Source of the DNA: DAOMFB01 sp963721385
GTDB lineage: Bacteria; Acidobacteriota; Thermoanaerobaculia; UBA5066
NCBI GenBank assembly: GCA_963721385.1
Contig: CAVRJB010000016.1
Location: 248,001-312,000, forward strand
DNA length: 64,000 nucleotides
Direction: 5' to 3'
A program made the position numbers and the translations under genes. This document shows, in pieces, positions 46,841-55,421 of the stretch. Under the pieces are notes generated by a model. The model was not told where the DNA came from, searched no databases, and saw only the letters and a program-made list of their open reading frames with translations. Position 1 is the first letter of the stretch; each line of letters begins with the position of its first letter.

Positions 46841-47920
46841 TCAGTACTCCTCGAAGTATTTCTGGATCTGCTTCACGTCGTTCGTCTTGAGCAGCGCGAG
46901 ACGAAGGAGAACCCGCGCCTTCTGGGGATTCATCCCCAGCGACGCTACGAAGCCGAGCTTGTCGTCGTCCAGCTCCACGTTTCGGCCGACGCGCCCGGTC
47001 ACGACGCGCGACGAACGAACGCAGAGGATCCCTTTCTTCGCCTGGGCGGAAAGGGCCTTGACGGCCGTTTCCGTCATGTTGCCGTTCCCCACGCCCGCGA
47101 TCACGACGCCTTTGGCCCCGGCGGCGACCGCGGCGTCGATGAGGGCTCCGTCCATGTTCTCGTACGCCATCACGATGTCCACGCGCGGCAGGGACTTCAC
47201 GCCCTCCACCGAAAAGTCGGAGTTCACGGTGTTCCGGCCCACGGGACCGCAGAAGAAGTCGGCCTCGCCGTAGGCGACGGTCCCGACCAGGCCCCGGAGG
47301 GGGGACATGAAAGTCTGCACGGCGGTCGTGCTCGTCTTCGTCAGCGACGACGCCCCGTGGATCCAGTCGTTGATGACGACGAGCACCCCCAGCCCCGCCG
47401 CGTTCTTGTTCGCCGCCACGGCCACCGCGTTGAAGAAGTTGAGTGGGCCGTCGGCCGAGAGGGCGGTCGACGGGCGCATCGACGCCGTCAGGACGACGGG
47501 TTTCTTCGACTTCACGACGAGGTTCAGGAAGAAGCCCGTCTCCTCGATCGTGTCGGTGCCGTGCGTGATGACCACGCCGGCGACGTCGGGCATCGCGACG
47601 AGCTCGTTGACGCGGCCGGCCAGCTTCAGCCAGACCTCGTCGTTCATGTCCTGCGAGCCGATGTTCGAAATCTGTTCGCCCCGGAGGTTGGCCAGCTTCT
47701 TCGCCTGGGGTACGGCGGCGAGGAGCTGGTCGACGCCCACCTGGCCCGAGGCGTACCCAGCCTGCACGTCGCTCCCGGCAGCCCCCGCGATCGTCCCTCC
47801 CGTGGCGAGGACGACGACCGTCGGGAGGGGGCCCTTCGCGGCCGGCGCCTGCGCGAGCACCGGCACGGCGACGACCAGGAGAACGAGGAGCGAGAGGGAG
47901 ACGATTCGTTTCGGCGACAT
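46841..47920 (-). CDS. ansB: Type II (periplasmic) L-asparaginase
   Basis: 359 residues with a signal peptide (SLSLLVLLVVAVPVLAQA). First active-site motif VVVLATGGTIAGAAG (nucleophile Thr), then VITHGTDTIEETGFFLNL (Thr-Asp pair), MRPSTALSADGPLNFFNAV and VVIAGVGNGNMTETAVKAL. Hydrolyses asparagine (and often glutamine) to aspartate plus ammonia in the periplasm. Nine bases from aspT, so product and transporter are co-expressed. Confidence 0.95.
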   Translation of the reverse strand: MSPKRIVSLSLLVLLVVAVPVLAQAPAAKGPLPTVVVLATGGTIAGAAGSDVQAGYASGQVGVDQLLAAVPQAKKLANLRGEQISNIGSQDMNDEVWLKLAGRVNELVAMPDVAGVVITHGTDTIEETGFFLNLVVKSKKPVVLTASMRPSTALSADGPLNFFNAVAVAANKNAAGLGVLVVINDWIHGASSLTKTSTTAVQTFMSPLRGLVGTVAYGEADFFCGPVGRNTVNSDFSVEGVKSLPRVDIVMAYENMDGALIDAAVAAGAKGVVIAGVGNGNMTETAVKALSAQAKKGILCVRSSRVVTGRVGRNVELDDDKLGFVASLGMNPQKARVLLRLALLKTNDVKQIQKYFEEY

Positions 47921-47929
47921 ATGAGACTC

Positions 47930-49606
47930 CTATTTCGTGAGCATGACGATGACGGGCCCCCACGCGGTCAGGAGGATGTTCCCGATGGCGTAGGGGACGG
48001 TGTAGCCGAGGACGGGGAGCTTGCTCCCCGCCTCGTCCTGGATGCCCCGGAGCGCGGCCGTGACGGTCCCGGCCCCGGCGCAGGCGCCGAAGAGGATGAC
48101 GGGGTTCATCTTGAGGACGTACCGCCCGAAGAAAAGGGCGGCGATGTGCGGCGTGACGGCGACGACGAGGCCGACGAGGAGGAGGCTCGGCCCCGTCTCC
48201 TTCAGCCCCGAGACGAAGCTGGGTCCCGCCGAGAGGCCGACGACGCCGATGAAGACCGCGAGGCCGATCGTGTCAAAGATCCAGAGGGCTGGTTCCGGAA
48301 TGCGGCCGAACGTCGGGCGCACGGAGCGGAGCCAGCCGAAAACCAGCCCCATGATCAGCGCGCCACCGCTGGCCGTCAGGCTGAGCGGCAGCCCCCCCAC
48401 CGTCACGGAGAGGAGCCCGACGAAGCCGCCGAGGAGGATCCCGAGTCCGACGAAGACGACGTCGGTCTCGCTCGACGGCCTCTCGACGTAGCCGAGGGCC
48501 TTGCCGGCGCGCGCGACGTCCGCCGGGGTCCCCGCGATCTGGAGGAGGTCGCCGCGGTTCACGACGGTGCCGGGCGAAAGGGGCATCTCCTCGGTCCCCC
48601 GCACGTGCTTCACGAGGACGATGCCGCGTCCGTGCTCCTCCGCCAGATCGGCCAGCGTCCGTTCGGCCGCCTCGCGGTTCGTCACGACCGCGTCCACGGT
48701 CGTGATCGGGAAGTCGAGAAGCTCCCGGTCGTGCGTCTCGGCGCCGAAGAAATTGCCTCGAGCGAGATGGACGGGTCGTCGGGCCGCGACGGCGGCAACG
48801 TCCCCCGCTTGCAGCAGGAATCCCGGGTTCGTGTCGACGAACGCGTTCTTGCGCCGTACACGGAGGACGAAGACCCGGTCGGGCGCGAAAGACGCCTCGA
48901 AGTCGGAGACTCTCTGCCCATCGACGGAACCGGGAAGGATGTACGCGCGGCCGTCCCAGTCGCGGTAGGCCGACTGGACGCCGGGCTCCCGGGCGGGGCC
49001 GCCGCTCATGGTGGCCTCGAGTTTCCGGCTCTCCTCCTTCAAATTGACCTTGAGAATTTTCGGCGCGAGGCCCGAGAGGAACCAGACGACGAATCCGGTC
49101 CCGACGAGGTAGCTCACCGCGTAGGCCACCGGAATCTGGTCGAGGAGGCGCTTCCGCTCGGCCTCCGGGAGCGGGAGCCGGTTGATCGTCTCCCCCGCCG
49201 TTCCGATCACCGTCGATTCCGTGAAGGCCCCGGCCATCAGGCCCGCCGCCGTCCCGCAGTCGTACTTGAAGATCTTCGCGGCGGCGACGGTCGTCACGAG
49301 ACTCGTGACGCAGAGGACCAGCGTCAGCGAGACCTGCGTCAACGCGTTCTTCTTCAGCCCGCGGAAGAACTGCGGCCCCACCTTGTATCCCGTGGCGAAG
49401 AGGAAAAAGTCGAAAAAGACGAGCTTGACCACCGGGTCGACCTTGATGTCGAGCTGGCCGACGACGACGCCCGCGAGGAGGGTCCCGACGACGTTTCCGA
49501 GCTTGAACGTGCCGAACCTCAGGCGACCTATCAGGAAGCCGATCGCGAGCGTCAGGAAGATCGCCAGTTCCGGGTTCTGCCGCAGGGATGTCGTGACGTA
49601 TTCCAT
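47930..49606 (-). CDS. aspT: Aspartate:alanine antiporter family transporter (AAE family)
   Basis: 558 residues. Two hydrophobic halves (about residues 1-190 and 385-558) flank a soluble region with two TrkA-C/RCK_C-type segments (DRVFVLRVRRKNAFVDTNPG; RGTEEMPLSPGTVVNRGDLL). Family hallmarks include FDFFLFATGYKVGPQFFRGL, AGLMAGAFTESTVIGTAGE, GLSAGPSFVSGLKETGPSLL and GACAGAGTVTAALRGIQDEA. AAE carriers exchange aspartate for alanine or succinate. Its place between asparaginase and aspartase supports aspartate as substrate; the exchanged partner is not known. Confidence 0.9.
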   Translation of the reverse strand: MEYVTTSLRQNPELAIFLTLAIGFLIGRLRFGTFKLGNVVGTLLAGVVVGQLDIKVDPVVKLVFFDFFLFATGYKVGPQFFRGLKKNALTQVSLTLVLCVTSLVTTVAAAKIFKYDCGTAAGLMAGAFTESTVIGTAGETINRLPLPEAERKRLLDQIPVAYAVSYLVGTGFVVWFLSGLAPKILKVNLKEESRKLEATMSGGPAREPGVQSAYRDWDGRAYILPGSVDGQRVSDFEASFAPDRVFVLRVRRKNAFVDTNPGFLLQAGDVAAVAARRPVHLARGNFFGAETHDRELLDFPITTVDAVVTNREAAERTLADLAEEHGRGIVLVKHVRGTEEMPLSPGTVVNRGDLLQIAGTPADVARAGKALGYVERPSSETDVVFVGLGILLGGFVGLLSVTVGGLPLSLTASGGALIMGLVFGWLRSVRPTFGRIPEPALWIFDTIGLAVFIGVVGLSAGPSFVSGLKETGPSLLLVGLVVAVTPHIAALFFGRYVLKMNPVILFGACAGAGTVTAALRGIQDEAGSKLPVLGYTVPYAIGNILLTAWGPVIVMLTK

Positions 49607-49618
49607 GCCGGCAATTCT

Positions 49619-51025
49619 CTAGCGAGTCACGAACAGGATCCAGGGCGTTCCGACGAGCAGGAGGACGATGATGTTGAAGAGCGTCGTGATCGTCCCGAGC
49701 CGGTAGAGCTCGCCCTGCGTCAGGTATCCGCTCCCGACGACGAGGAGGTTCGCGCTCGAGGCCTGCGGCGTGATCGTCGAGAAATAGCTGGTGGAGAAGA
49801 GGAGAGCGAAGCCGAGGAGAGGAACCGGGACGCCGAGCTGGGCGCCGACGCCCAGAAAGACGCCGAAGAGGGCCAGGACGTGCGCCGTCTGGCTCACGAA
49901 GAGGTAGTGAAGGACGACGTAAGCGAGGACGAGGACCACGTAGGCCGCGGGCCAGGGGAGGCCACCGAGCGCCCCTCCGAGCCGCTGGCCGAGAAAGCCC
50001 ATGAAGCCCATCGCGTTGAGCTGTCCGCTGATGGCGAAGAGGATCGCGAACCAGATGAAGGTCGCGAGGACGTCCCCCTGCTGGCCGATGTCCTTGAGGG
50101 TCAGGACGCCCGAACCGAGAAGGACGCCGAGCCCGAGGAACGCAACGGCCGTCAGGTCAATCTTCAGGGTCCCCGCGGAGGCCCAGAGAAGGACCATGAC
50201 GACGAACGTGACAGAGACGATCTTCTCGTGAAGGCTCAGGGGACCCATGTCGGCGAGCGCCTTGCGCGCGGCCGCCGGAGCCTCGGGCGTCGCCTTGACC
50301 TCGGGCGGAAAGACCTTGTAGATGAGGAACGGAAGTCCGGCGAGGCAGAGGAGCGTCGGCAGCAGGGAAGCGAGAAGCCACGAGCCGAAGGAGACGTTGA
50401 AGCCCATCGACTTGCCGACCTCGGCTCCGAGAGGGTTGCCGGCCATTGCGGTGAGCCAGAGCGCCGAGGAAAGACTCAGCGTCGCCATTCCGCAGAACAT
50501 CAGGTACGCGCCCATCCGCTTTCGCGTCGCGTCGTCCGGCTTCGAGCCTCCCCCTTCGGCGAGGGACAGGACGAGCGGATAGAGGACTCCGGAGCGCGCC
50601 GTGTCGCTCGGGAACGCGGGCGCAATGACCGCATCCACGAGGAAGACGCTGTAACCGAGGCCTAGCGTCGACTTTCCAAAGAAGCTCACGACGAGATGTC
50701 CGAGGCGCTGGCCGAGCCCGCACTTCACGATGGCCCGGGCGACGAGGAACGCCACGACGATCAGGAGGATCGTGCCGTTCGCGAACCCCGCATAGGCCTT
50801 CGCGGGCGTGAGGACACCCGAGAGGACCGCAACCGCGACGGCGAGGACCGACGCGGTCAGGATCGGGAAGGCGCCGGCGATGACGGAGGCGATCGTCGCC
50901 GCGAAGATGGCGAAGAGGTGCCAGGCCGGGGCCGTCAGCCCCTCGGGGACCGGCCAGAACCAGATCGCGGCGCCGAGGGCGAAGACGGCCACCCGCGAGA
51001 CGAGCGACTTCGCGCCGGGCGTCAT
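49619..51025 (-). CDS. DASS/CitT-type dicarboxylate:anion carrier
   Basis: 468 residues from the ATG at 51025 (MTPGAKSLVSRVAVFALGAA); the frame is open further upstream only because the previous gene is in the same frame. Signatures: ANGTILLIVVAFLVARAIVK, DAVIAPAFPSDTARSGVLYP, SSALWLTAMAGNPLGAEVGK, FSTSYFSTITPQASSANLLV. Members of this SLC13-like family (YbhI, CitT, DcuE-like) move succinate, fumarate, malate, tartrate or citrate. Between aspartase and the Asp antiporter it would most likely export or exchange fumarate/succinate. Confidence 0.88.
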   Translation of the reverse strand: MTPGAKSLVSRVAVFALGAAIWFWPVPEGLTAPAWHLFAIFAATIASVIAGAFPILTASVLAVAVAVLSGVLTPAKAYAGFANGTILLIVVAFLVARAIVKCGLGQRLGHLVVSFFGKSTLGLGYSVFLVDAVIAPAFPSDTARSGVLYPLVLSLAEGGGSKPDDATRKRMGAYLMFCGMATLSLSSALWLTAMAGNPLGAEVGKSMGFNVSFGSWLLASLLPTLLCLAGLPFLIYKVFPPEVKATPEAPAAARKALADMGPLSLHEKIVSVTFVVMVLLWASAGTLKIDLTAVAFLGLGVLLGSGVLTLKDIGQQGDVLATFIWFAILFAISGQLNAMGFMGFLGQRLGGALGGLPWPAAYVVLVLAYVVLHYLFVSQTAHVLALFGVFLGVGAQLGVPVPLLGFALLFSTSYFSTITPQASSANLLVVGSGYLTQGELYRLGTITTLFNIIVLLLVGTPWILFVTR

Positions 51026-51555
51026 CGCGGCGCCTCGGGCGCGGACGGCGGGGCGCAGTCGCGTGCGCCCCTCGATGTTCGCGATCCGGCCGCCGATCTC
51101 TCCGGATTCCGCGTCGACGACGTACTGCCAGGCGAACTCGAACGACCCTTCGAGCCCGGCGAAGCGCCCGGTCCCGCCGGTAATCGTCCCGGTGGCCTTG
51201 CGCCCCGTGCCGATGGGCTCGGCTTTGATCGAGCAGTAGATCCGGTCCCCCCGCTGGTCGGTGAGGACCGCGCGGCCGACGATGAGCGTCCCTCCGTCGT
51301 CGAAGGCGATCACCTCGCCGAGGAAGCCCCGGCCAAGCCCCTCGCCGCTCGTGACGGTCGAGGGGGCCCGTAAGCGTGGAGGATGCCGGCGGAGCGGGCG
51401 CCCTCCGTCGGGAGGAGCTGCCGCGTTCCCGAGAGCGTCCACGTCGCCTTGAAGGAGCGCCAGCCCTCGTCGGGTCGGGCGGCTCTGCGCGTGCGGGGAG
51501 AGCGCGTGCGGCGAGGGCCACGCCAGGAGCGCCGCAGCCGCCGCGCGAGTCTCAT
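51022..51555 (-). pseudogene. Allene-oxide-cyclase-barrel-like secreted protein, frameshifted
   Basis: Spread over frames: a signal peptide (AAAAALLAWPSPHALSPHAQ), then FKATWTLSGTRQLLPTEGAR and SAGILHAYGP, then after a C-run near 51368 TVTSGEGLGRGFLGEVIAFD, GTLIVGRAVLTDQRGDRIYC, GTITGGTGRFAGLEGSFEFA. The GTGxYxGxxG-type strand and eight-strand pattern recall lipocalin/allene oxide cyclase-like barrels. The start overlaps the aspA stop (ATGA), and a frame ending PEAPR overlaps the DASS start, so the gene belongs to the operon. At least three frame breaks in 530 bases. Function unknown. Confidence 0.6.
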
Positions 51556-52961
51556 GCGGGACGCCCCTGCCCCGTCATGGCGGCGGGATCGAGGACCTTC
51601 GCGATCTGCTTCTCCGTCAGGATCTTCTTCTCGCGGATCAGCTCCAGGATGCCGCGGCCGGTCTTCTGCGCCTCGGCCGCGAGCTCGGTCGCCTTGTCGT
51701 AGCCGATGACCGGGTTGAGAGCGGTGACCGTCCCGATCGAAAAGTCGACGTAATGGCGGGCGATCTCCGGATTCGCAGTGATGCCGTCGACGCAGTGGAC
51801 GCGCAGCGTCCGCGCCGCGTTGATGAACAGCGTCTGCGCCTCGAAGATGCAGGCGGCGATCACCGGCTCGAAGACGTTGAGCTGGAGCTGCCCCCCCTCG
51901 GCCGCCATGGAGACCGTCAGGTCGCTGCCGATGACCCGGAAGCAGACCATGTTCACGACCTCCGGGATGACCGGGTTCACCTTGCCCGGCATGATCGAGG
52001 AGCCCGGCTGCTTCGCCGGCAGGTTGATCTCGCGGAGGCCGCAGCGAGGGCCCGAGGAGAGGAGCCGGAGGTCGTTGCAGACCTTGGAGAGCTTGATCGC
52101 CAGACTTTTCATGCATGACGAGTAGAGGACGTAGGACTGCGTGTCCTGCGTCGCCTCGATCAGGTCCTCGGCGAGGTGGATCGGGAAGCCCGTGACCTTT
52201 GCGAGGTGCTTCGTGCACTTCTCGGCGTACCCGGCCGGAGCGTTCAGGCCCGTGCCGATCGCCGTCGCCCCCATGTTGATCTCGCAGAGGACGCGCTGGA
52301 CGACCTCGAGCGCCCGGACTTCGCCCGCCAGCGTCTCGGCGAACGCATTGAACTCCTGCCCGAGTGTCATCGGGACGGCGTCCTGGAGCTGCGTCCGCCC
52401 CATCTTCAGGATCGGGGAGAACTCCTTGCCCTTCCGCCGGAAGGCTTCGATCAGCTCCTTCATGGCCGCGACGAGGCGGACGTTGCCGAGGGCCATGCCG
52501 ACGTGAAGGGCGGTCGGGTAGGCGTCGTTCGTCGACTGCGAGCAGTTGGCGTGGTCGTGCGGGCTGCAGAACTTGTACTCGCCCTTCTTGTGCCCCATCA
52601 GCTCCAGGGCCCGGTTGGCGATCACCTCGTTGGCGTTCATGTTCGTCGAGGTGCCGGCGCCGCCCTGAAAGACGTCGAGCTGGAACTCGTCGAGGAGCTT
52701 GCCGTCGATCAGCTCAGCACAGGCCCCCTCCATCCCCTTGAGAATCTCGGCACTGAACTGGCCGCAGTCGAAGTTCGCCCGCGCGGCGGCGAGCTTGACC
52801 ATGCCGAGTGCTTTGATGAGGTCGGGGTAGAGGCGGAGCGGGACGCCCGAGATGTGGAAGTTCTCCAGGGCGCGCGCCGTCTGGACGCCGTAGTAGGCCG
52901 ACGCGGGAACGTCTTTCTTTCCCAGGAGATCGTGCTCGGTCCGGAACGCGGCTTTAGTCAT
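51552..52961 (-). CDS. aspA: Aspartate ammonia-lyase
   Basis: 469 residues from the ATG behind a GGGGGAG ribosome binding site; a longer start five codons up is less likely. Converts aspartate to fumarate and ammonia. Seen: FRTEHDLLGKKDVPASAYYG, AGTSTNMNANEVIANRALEL, NCSQSTNDAYPTALHVGMAL, MGRTQLQDAVPMTLGQEFNA and the fumarase/aspartase signature GSSIMPGKVNP near residue 325. First gene of the minus-strand operon; its promoter lies in the ~118 bases before the K+ channel gene. Confidence 0.95.
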   Translation of the reverse strand: MTKAAFRTEHDLLGKKDVPASAYYGVQTARALENFHISGVPLRLYPDLIKALGMVKLAAARANFDCGQFSAEILKGMEGACAELIDGKLLDEFQLDVFQGGAGTSTNMNANEVIANRALELMGHKKGEYKFCSPHDHANCSQSTNDAYPTALHVGMALGNVRLVAAMKELIEAFRRKGKEFSPILKMGRTQLQDAVPMTLGQEFNAFAETLAGEVRALEVVQRVLCEINMGATAIGTGLNAPAGYAEKCTKHLAKVTGFPIHLAEDLIEATQDTQSYVLYSSCMKSLAIKLSKVCNDLRLLSSGPRCGLREINLPAKQPGSSIMPGKVNPVIPEVVNMVCFRVIGSDLTVSMAAEGGQLQLNVFEPVIAACIFEAQTLFINAARTLRVHCVDGITANPEIARHYVDFSIGTVTALNPVIGYDKATELAAEAQKTGRGILELIREKKILTEKQIAKVLDPAAMTGQGRPA

Positions 52962-53079
52962 GGCTCCCCCTCTCATCGTTCATCCTCTCTACGGTAGGGG
53001 CGCCTCTGGAATGATTCAATGGGTTTGGTACATCTGCATCAGGCTTGGCTCGCCATCCGGGGCGGGTAGAGTGCCTCCG

Positions 53080-53769
53080 ATGACCGCAACTGGCTCCACC
53101 CGGATTGAGGGCGCACCCAGCCCTGCCGGCGCGCTCCTGATGCATCGGCACGCGGTCCTCTTCTACTCGCTGCTGCTGACCCTGGGCGCGACGCCGCTGG
53201 TTGCGGCGCTCGGTGGAAGCGCGGCGCTCCTCCAGGGGTTTCTCGCTCTCAATCTGCTGGGAGCCGCGGCGTCGATCGGCCGGAGCCGGCGCGCCTTCCT
53301 GTTGCTGGCCCTCGCCTTGATCGTGGTCCGGGTCGTCGCGACCCGAACGGGAAACCCCGTCCTCGACGAGGGAAGCCTCTTTCTCTGGGCAGCGCTCGCC
53401 CTACTGGCCGCCATCGCGAGCCTCCGGTTCGCCTTCGAGACGAAGCGGGTGGACACCGAACACCTCTACGCGGCGCTGAACACGTACCTCCTCGTCGGCG
53501 TCTTCTGCGGGGTCCTCTGCTGGACCCTCGAGGCGGCCGCTCCCGCGTCGTTCACCTCGGGCGGCGTGGCGATGAGCCCCGTGGAGTTCACGCTCTCGCG
53601 CGGCATCTACTTCAGCTTCGTGACGCTCGCGACCCTCGGTTACGGAGACATCGTCCCGAACTCGGACCTCACGCGCGGGCTGGCCGTGCTCGAGGCGGTC
53701 ACCGGGCAGCTCTACGTGGCCGTCATCGTCGCGCGGCTCGTGGGTGCTTACGCGCAGCGCCCGGACTAG
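53080..53769 (+). CDS. Potassium channel-like membrane protein
   Basis: 229 residues from the ATG at 53080; longer in-frame starts run into the divergent aspA promoter. Hydrophobic helices at about residues 28-50, 55-68, 72-88, 100-118 and 130-150, then a pore region with the K+ selectivity filter TLATLGYGDIVP near residue 181 followed by the last helix. So the layout is several helices plus one pore loop and no cytoplasmic RCK domain. The last four bases CTAG are shared with the convergent SulP stop. Confidence 0.85.
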   Translation: MTATGSTRIEGAPSPAGALLMHRHAVLFYSLLLTLGATPLVAALGGSAALLQGFLALNLLGAAASIGRSRRAFLLLALALIVVRVVATRTGNPVLDEGSLFLWAALALLAAIASLRFAFETKRVDTEHLYAALNTYLLVGVFCGVLCWTLEAAAPASFTSGGVAMSPVEFTLSRGIYFSFVTLATLGYGDIVPNSDLTRGLAVLEAVTGQLYVAVIVARLVGAYAQRPD

Positions 53770-55409
53770 AGGGCCCGGTACCGCTCGATCGCCGCGCGGG
53801 CGTTGAAGAGCATCCGCTCGCGGCCCAGCCGCTCGTCCAGTCCGGCCTTCTTCGCGACCTCCAGCACGCCGGGATTCATCGCGACGAGCCAGACGTCGAC
53901 GCCGCGCTCCGTCACGCGCTTCTCCCCCTCGACGAGCATCTGCAGCGCCGAGTACTCGATATCGGGCACCCGGCTCATGTCGAGGGCCACGACGCGCGGC
54001 GCGTGCTTCGTCACGAGGGCGTTGATCTGGTCCCCCACGTCCTGCGCGTTCCCGAAGTAGAGGCGCCCCTCGGGCCGCAGGATCAGGAGCCCCTCGAACG
54101 TCTCGTCGTCGGGGTGCTCCGGGGAGAGAGGCCGCAGCACGTCGGCGCCGCGCTTCCGGCCGATGACCGACACGCGCGGGTGGGCGGTCTGGCTGGCGAG
54201 GCCGATCATCGACATGACGATCGCCACCACGATCCCCTTCAGCGTGCCGAACGTCAGGACCCCAAGCATCGCGACGATCGCCCACCGGAACTCCATCGCG
54301 CGGATCCGGAGGATGGAGCGAAATTCCGCCGCCTGGATCAGCCCGACCGAGTAGACGATGACAACCGCCGCGAGCGTGGCGTTCGGCAGGAGGCCGAGGA
54401 GCGGCGCGAGGAAGAGCATCGTGGCAGCCGCGGCCCCTGCCGTGACGAGCGACGCCTTCTGAGACCGGCCTCCCGCGGAGCGGACGACGGCGGTCTGCGA
54501 GGTGCCGCCGCCGGCCGGCATCGCGCCGAGCAGAGCTCCCGCGACGTTGGCCGCCCCCGTCGCCACCAGCTCGCGGTTCGCGTTGATCGGCGGATCTCCC
54601 GGGCGGGCGAAGGCGCGACCCGCGGCAATCGACTCGGTGAAGCTCATCAGGGCGATCCCGAGCGCCCCCGGCAGCAGCCGCTGGACCAGCGCGAGGTCCG
54701 GCATCGTGAGCGACGGGAACCCCTGCGGAATCAGGCCGACCGTCGAGACACCCGCGGCCTGAAGACCGAAGAACCACGACGCGGCGATCCCGCCGCCCAC
54801 GGCGACGAGCGGCGCGGGAGAGTGCGGCCAGAGACGCTCCATGCCGATCAGGACCAGCAGCGTCGCCGCGGCGACGACGAGCGTCATTCGCGACGTCTCG
54901 GGAATGTGGCGCACGACGTTCAGGAGGTCGGCGAAGAACCCGTGCTTCGCGATGTGGATGCCCAGGAGCTTCGGCACCTGGTCCAGGACGATGACGAGGC
55001 CTATCCCCGCCTTGAAGCCTGTCAGCACCGGCGTGGAAATGAAGTTCGCGACGAACCCCAGGCGCAGCAGCCTCGCAAGCAGGAGCATCGCGCCGACGAG
55101 CGCGGTCAGCGTGGCCGTTGCCGTGACGAGCTTCGCCGGGTCGCCGTCCGGCACCACCAGGCCGAGCTGCGTCCCCGCCAGGATCGCGAGGGTGGTCGTG
55201 CTGCTGACGCTGAGAACGCGCGACGACCCGAGCAGCGCATATATCACCATCGGGACGAACGCCGTGTAGAGGCCGACGGCGACCGGCAGCCCGGCCACCG
55301 TCGCGTAGGCCATGGCCTTGGGCAGGACGACCGCCGCGGCCGTGAGACCCGCGACGGCGTCGAATCGGAGGGCAGCGGTTCCGGGGGGGTGTTCGTTCGA
55401 CTCCGTCAT
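53766..55409 (-). CDS. SulP family anion transporter with STAS domain
   Basis: 547 residues. About 11-14 helices with ALRFDAVAGLTAAAVVLPKA, MAYATVAGLPVAVGLYTAFV (the SulP signature) and AFARPGDPPINANRELVATG, then a C-terminal STAS domain (about residues 430-545; PRVVALDMSRVPDIEYSALQ). SulP carriers move sulfate, bicarbonate or dicarboxylates. A sulfate role would fit the nearby sulfatases but is only suggested by position. Twelve bases downstream of glgX on the same strand. Confidence 0.9.
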   Translation of the reverse strand: MTESNEHPPGTAALRFDAVAGLTAAAVVLPKAMAYATVAGLPVAVGLYTAFVPMVIYALLGSSRVLSVSSTTTLAILAGTQLGLVVPDGDPAKLVTATATLTALVGAMLLLARLLRLGFVANFISTPVLTGFKAGIGLVIVLDQVPKLLGIHIAKHGFFADLLNVVRHIPETSRMTLVVAAATLLVLIGMERLWPHSPAPLVAVGGGIAASWFFGLQAAGVSTVGLIPQGFPSLTMPDLALVQRLLPGALGIALMSFTESIAAGRAFARPGDPPINANRELVATGAANVAGALLGAMPAGGGTSQTAVVRSAGGRSQKASLVTAGAAAATMLFLAPLLGLLPNATLAAVVIVYSVGLIQAAEFRSILRIRAMEFRWAIVAMLGVLTFGTLKGIVVAIVMSMIGLASQTAHPRVSVIGRKRGADVLRPLSPEHPDDETFEGLLILRPEGRLYFGNAQDVGDQINALVTKHAPRVVALDMSRVPDIEYSALQMLVEGEKRVTERGVDVWLVAMNPGVLEVAKKAGLDERLGRERMLFNARAAIERYRAL

Positions 55410-55421
55410 CGTTCCCGCTCC

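Noticed and set aside
46598..50665. 1355-residue + strand open frame opposite asparaginase, aspT and DASS
   Set aside because: Antisense shadow; Arg/Asp/Glu-rich low complexity, while the minus strand carries recognisable proteins.
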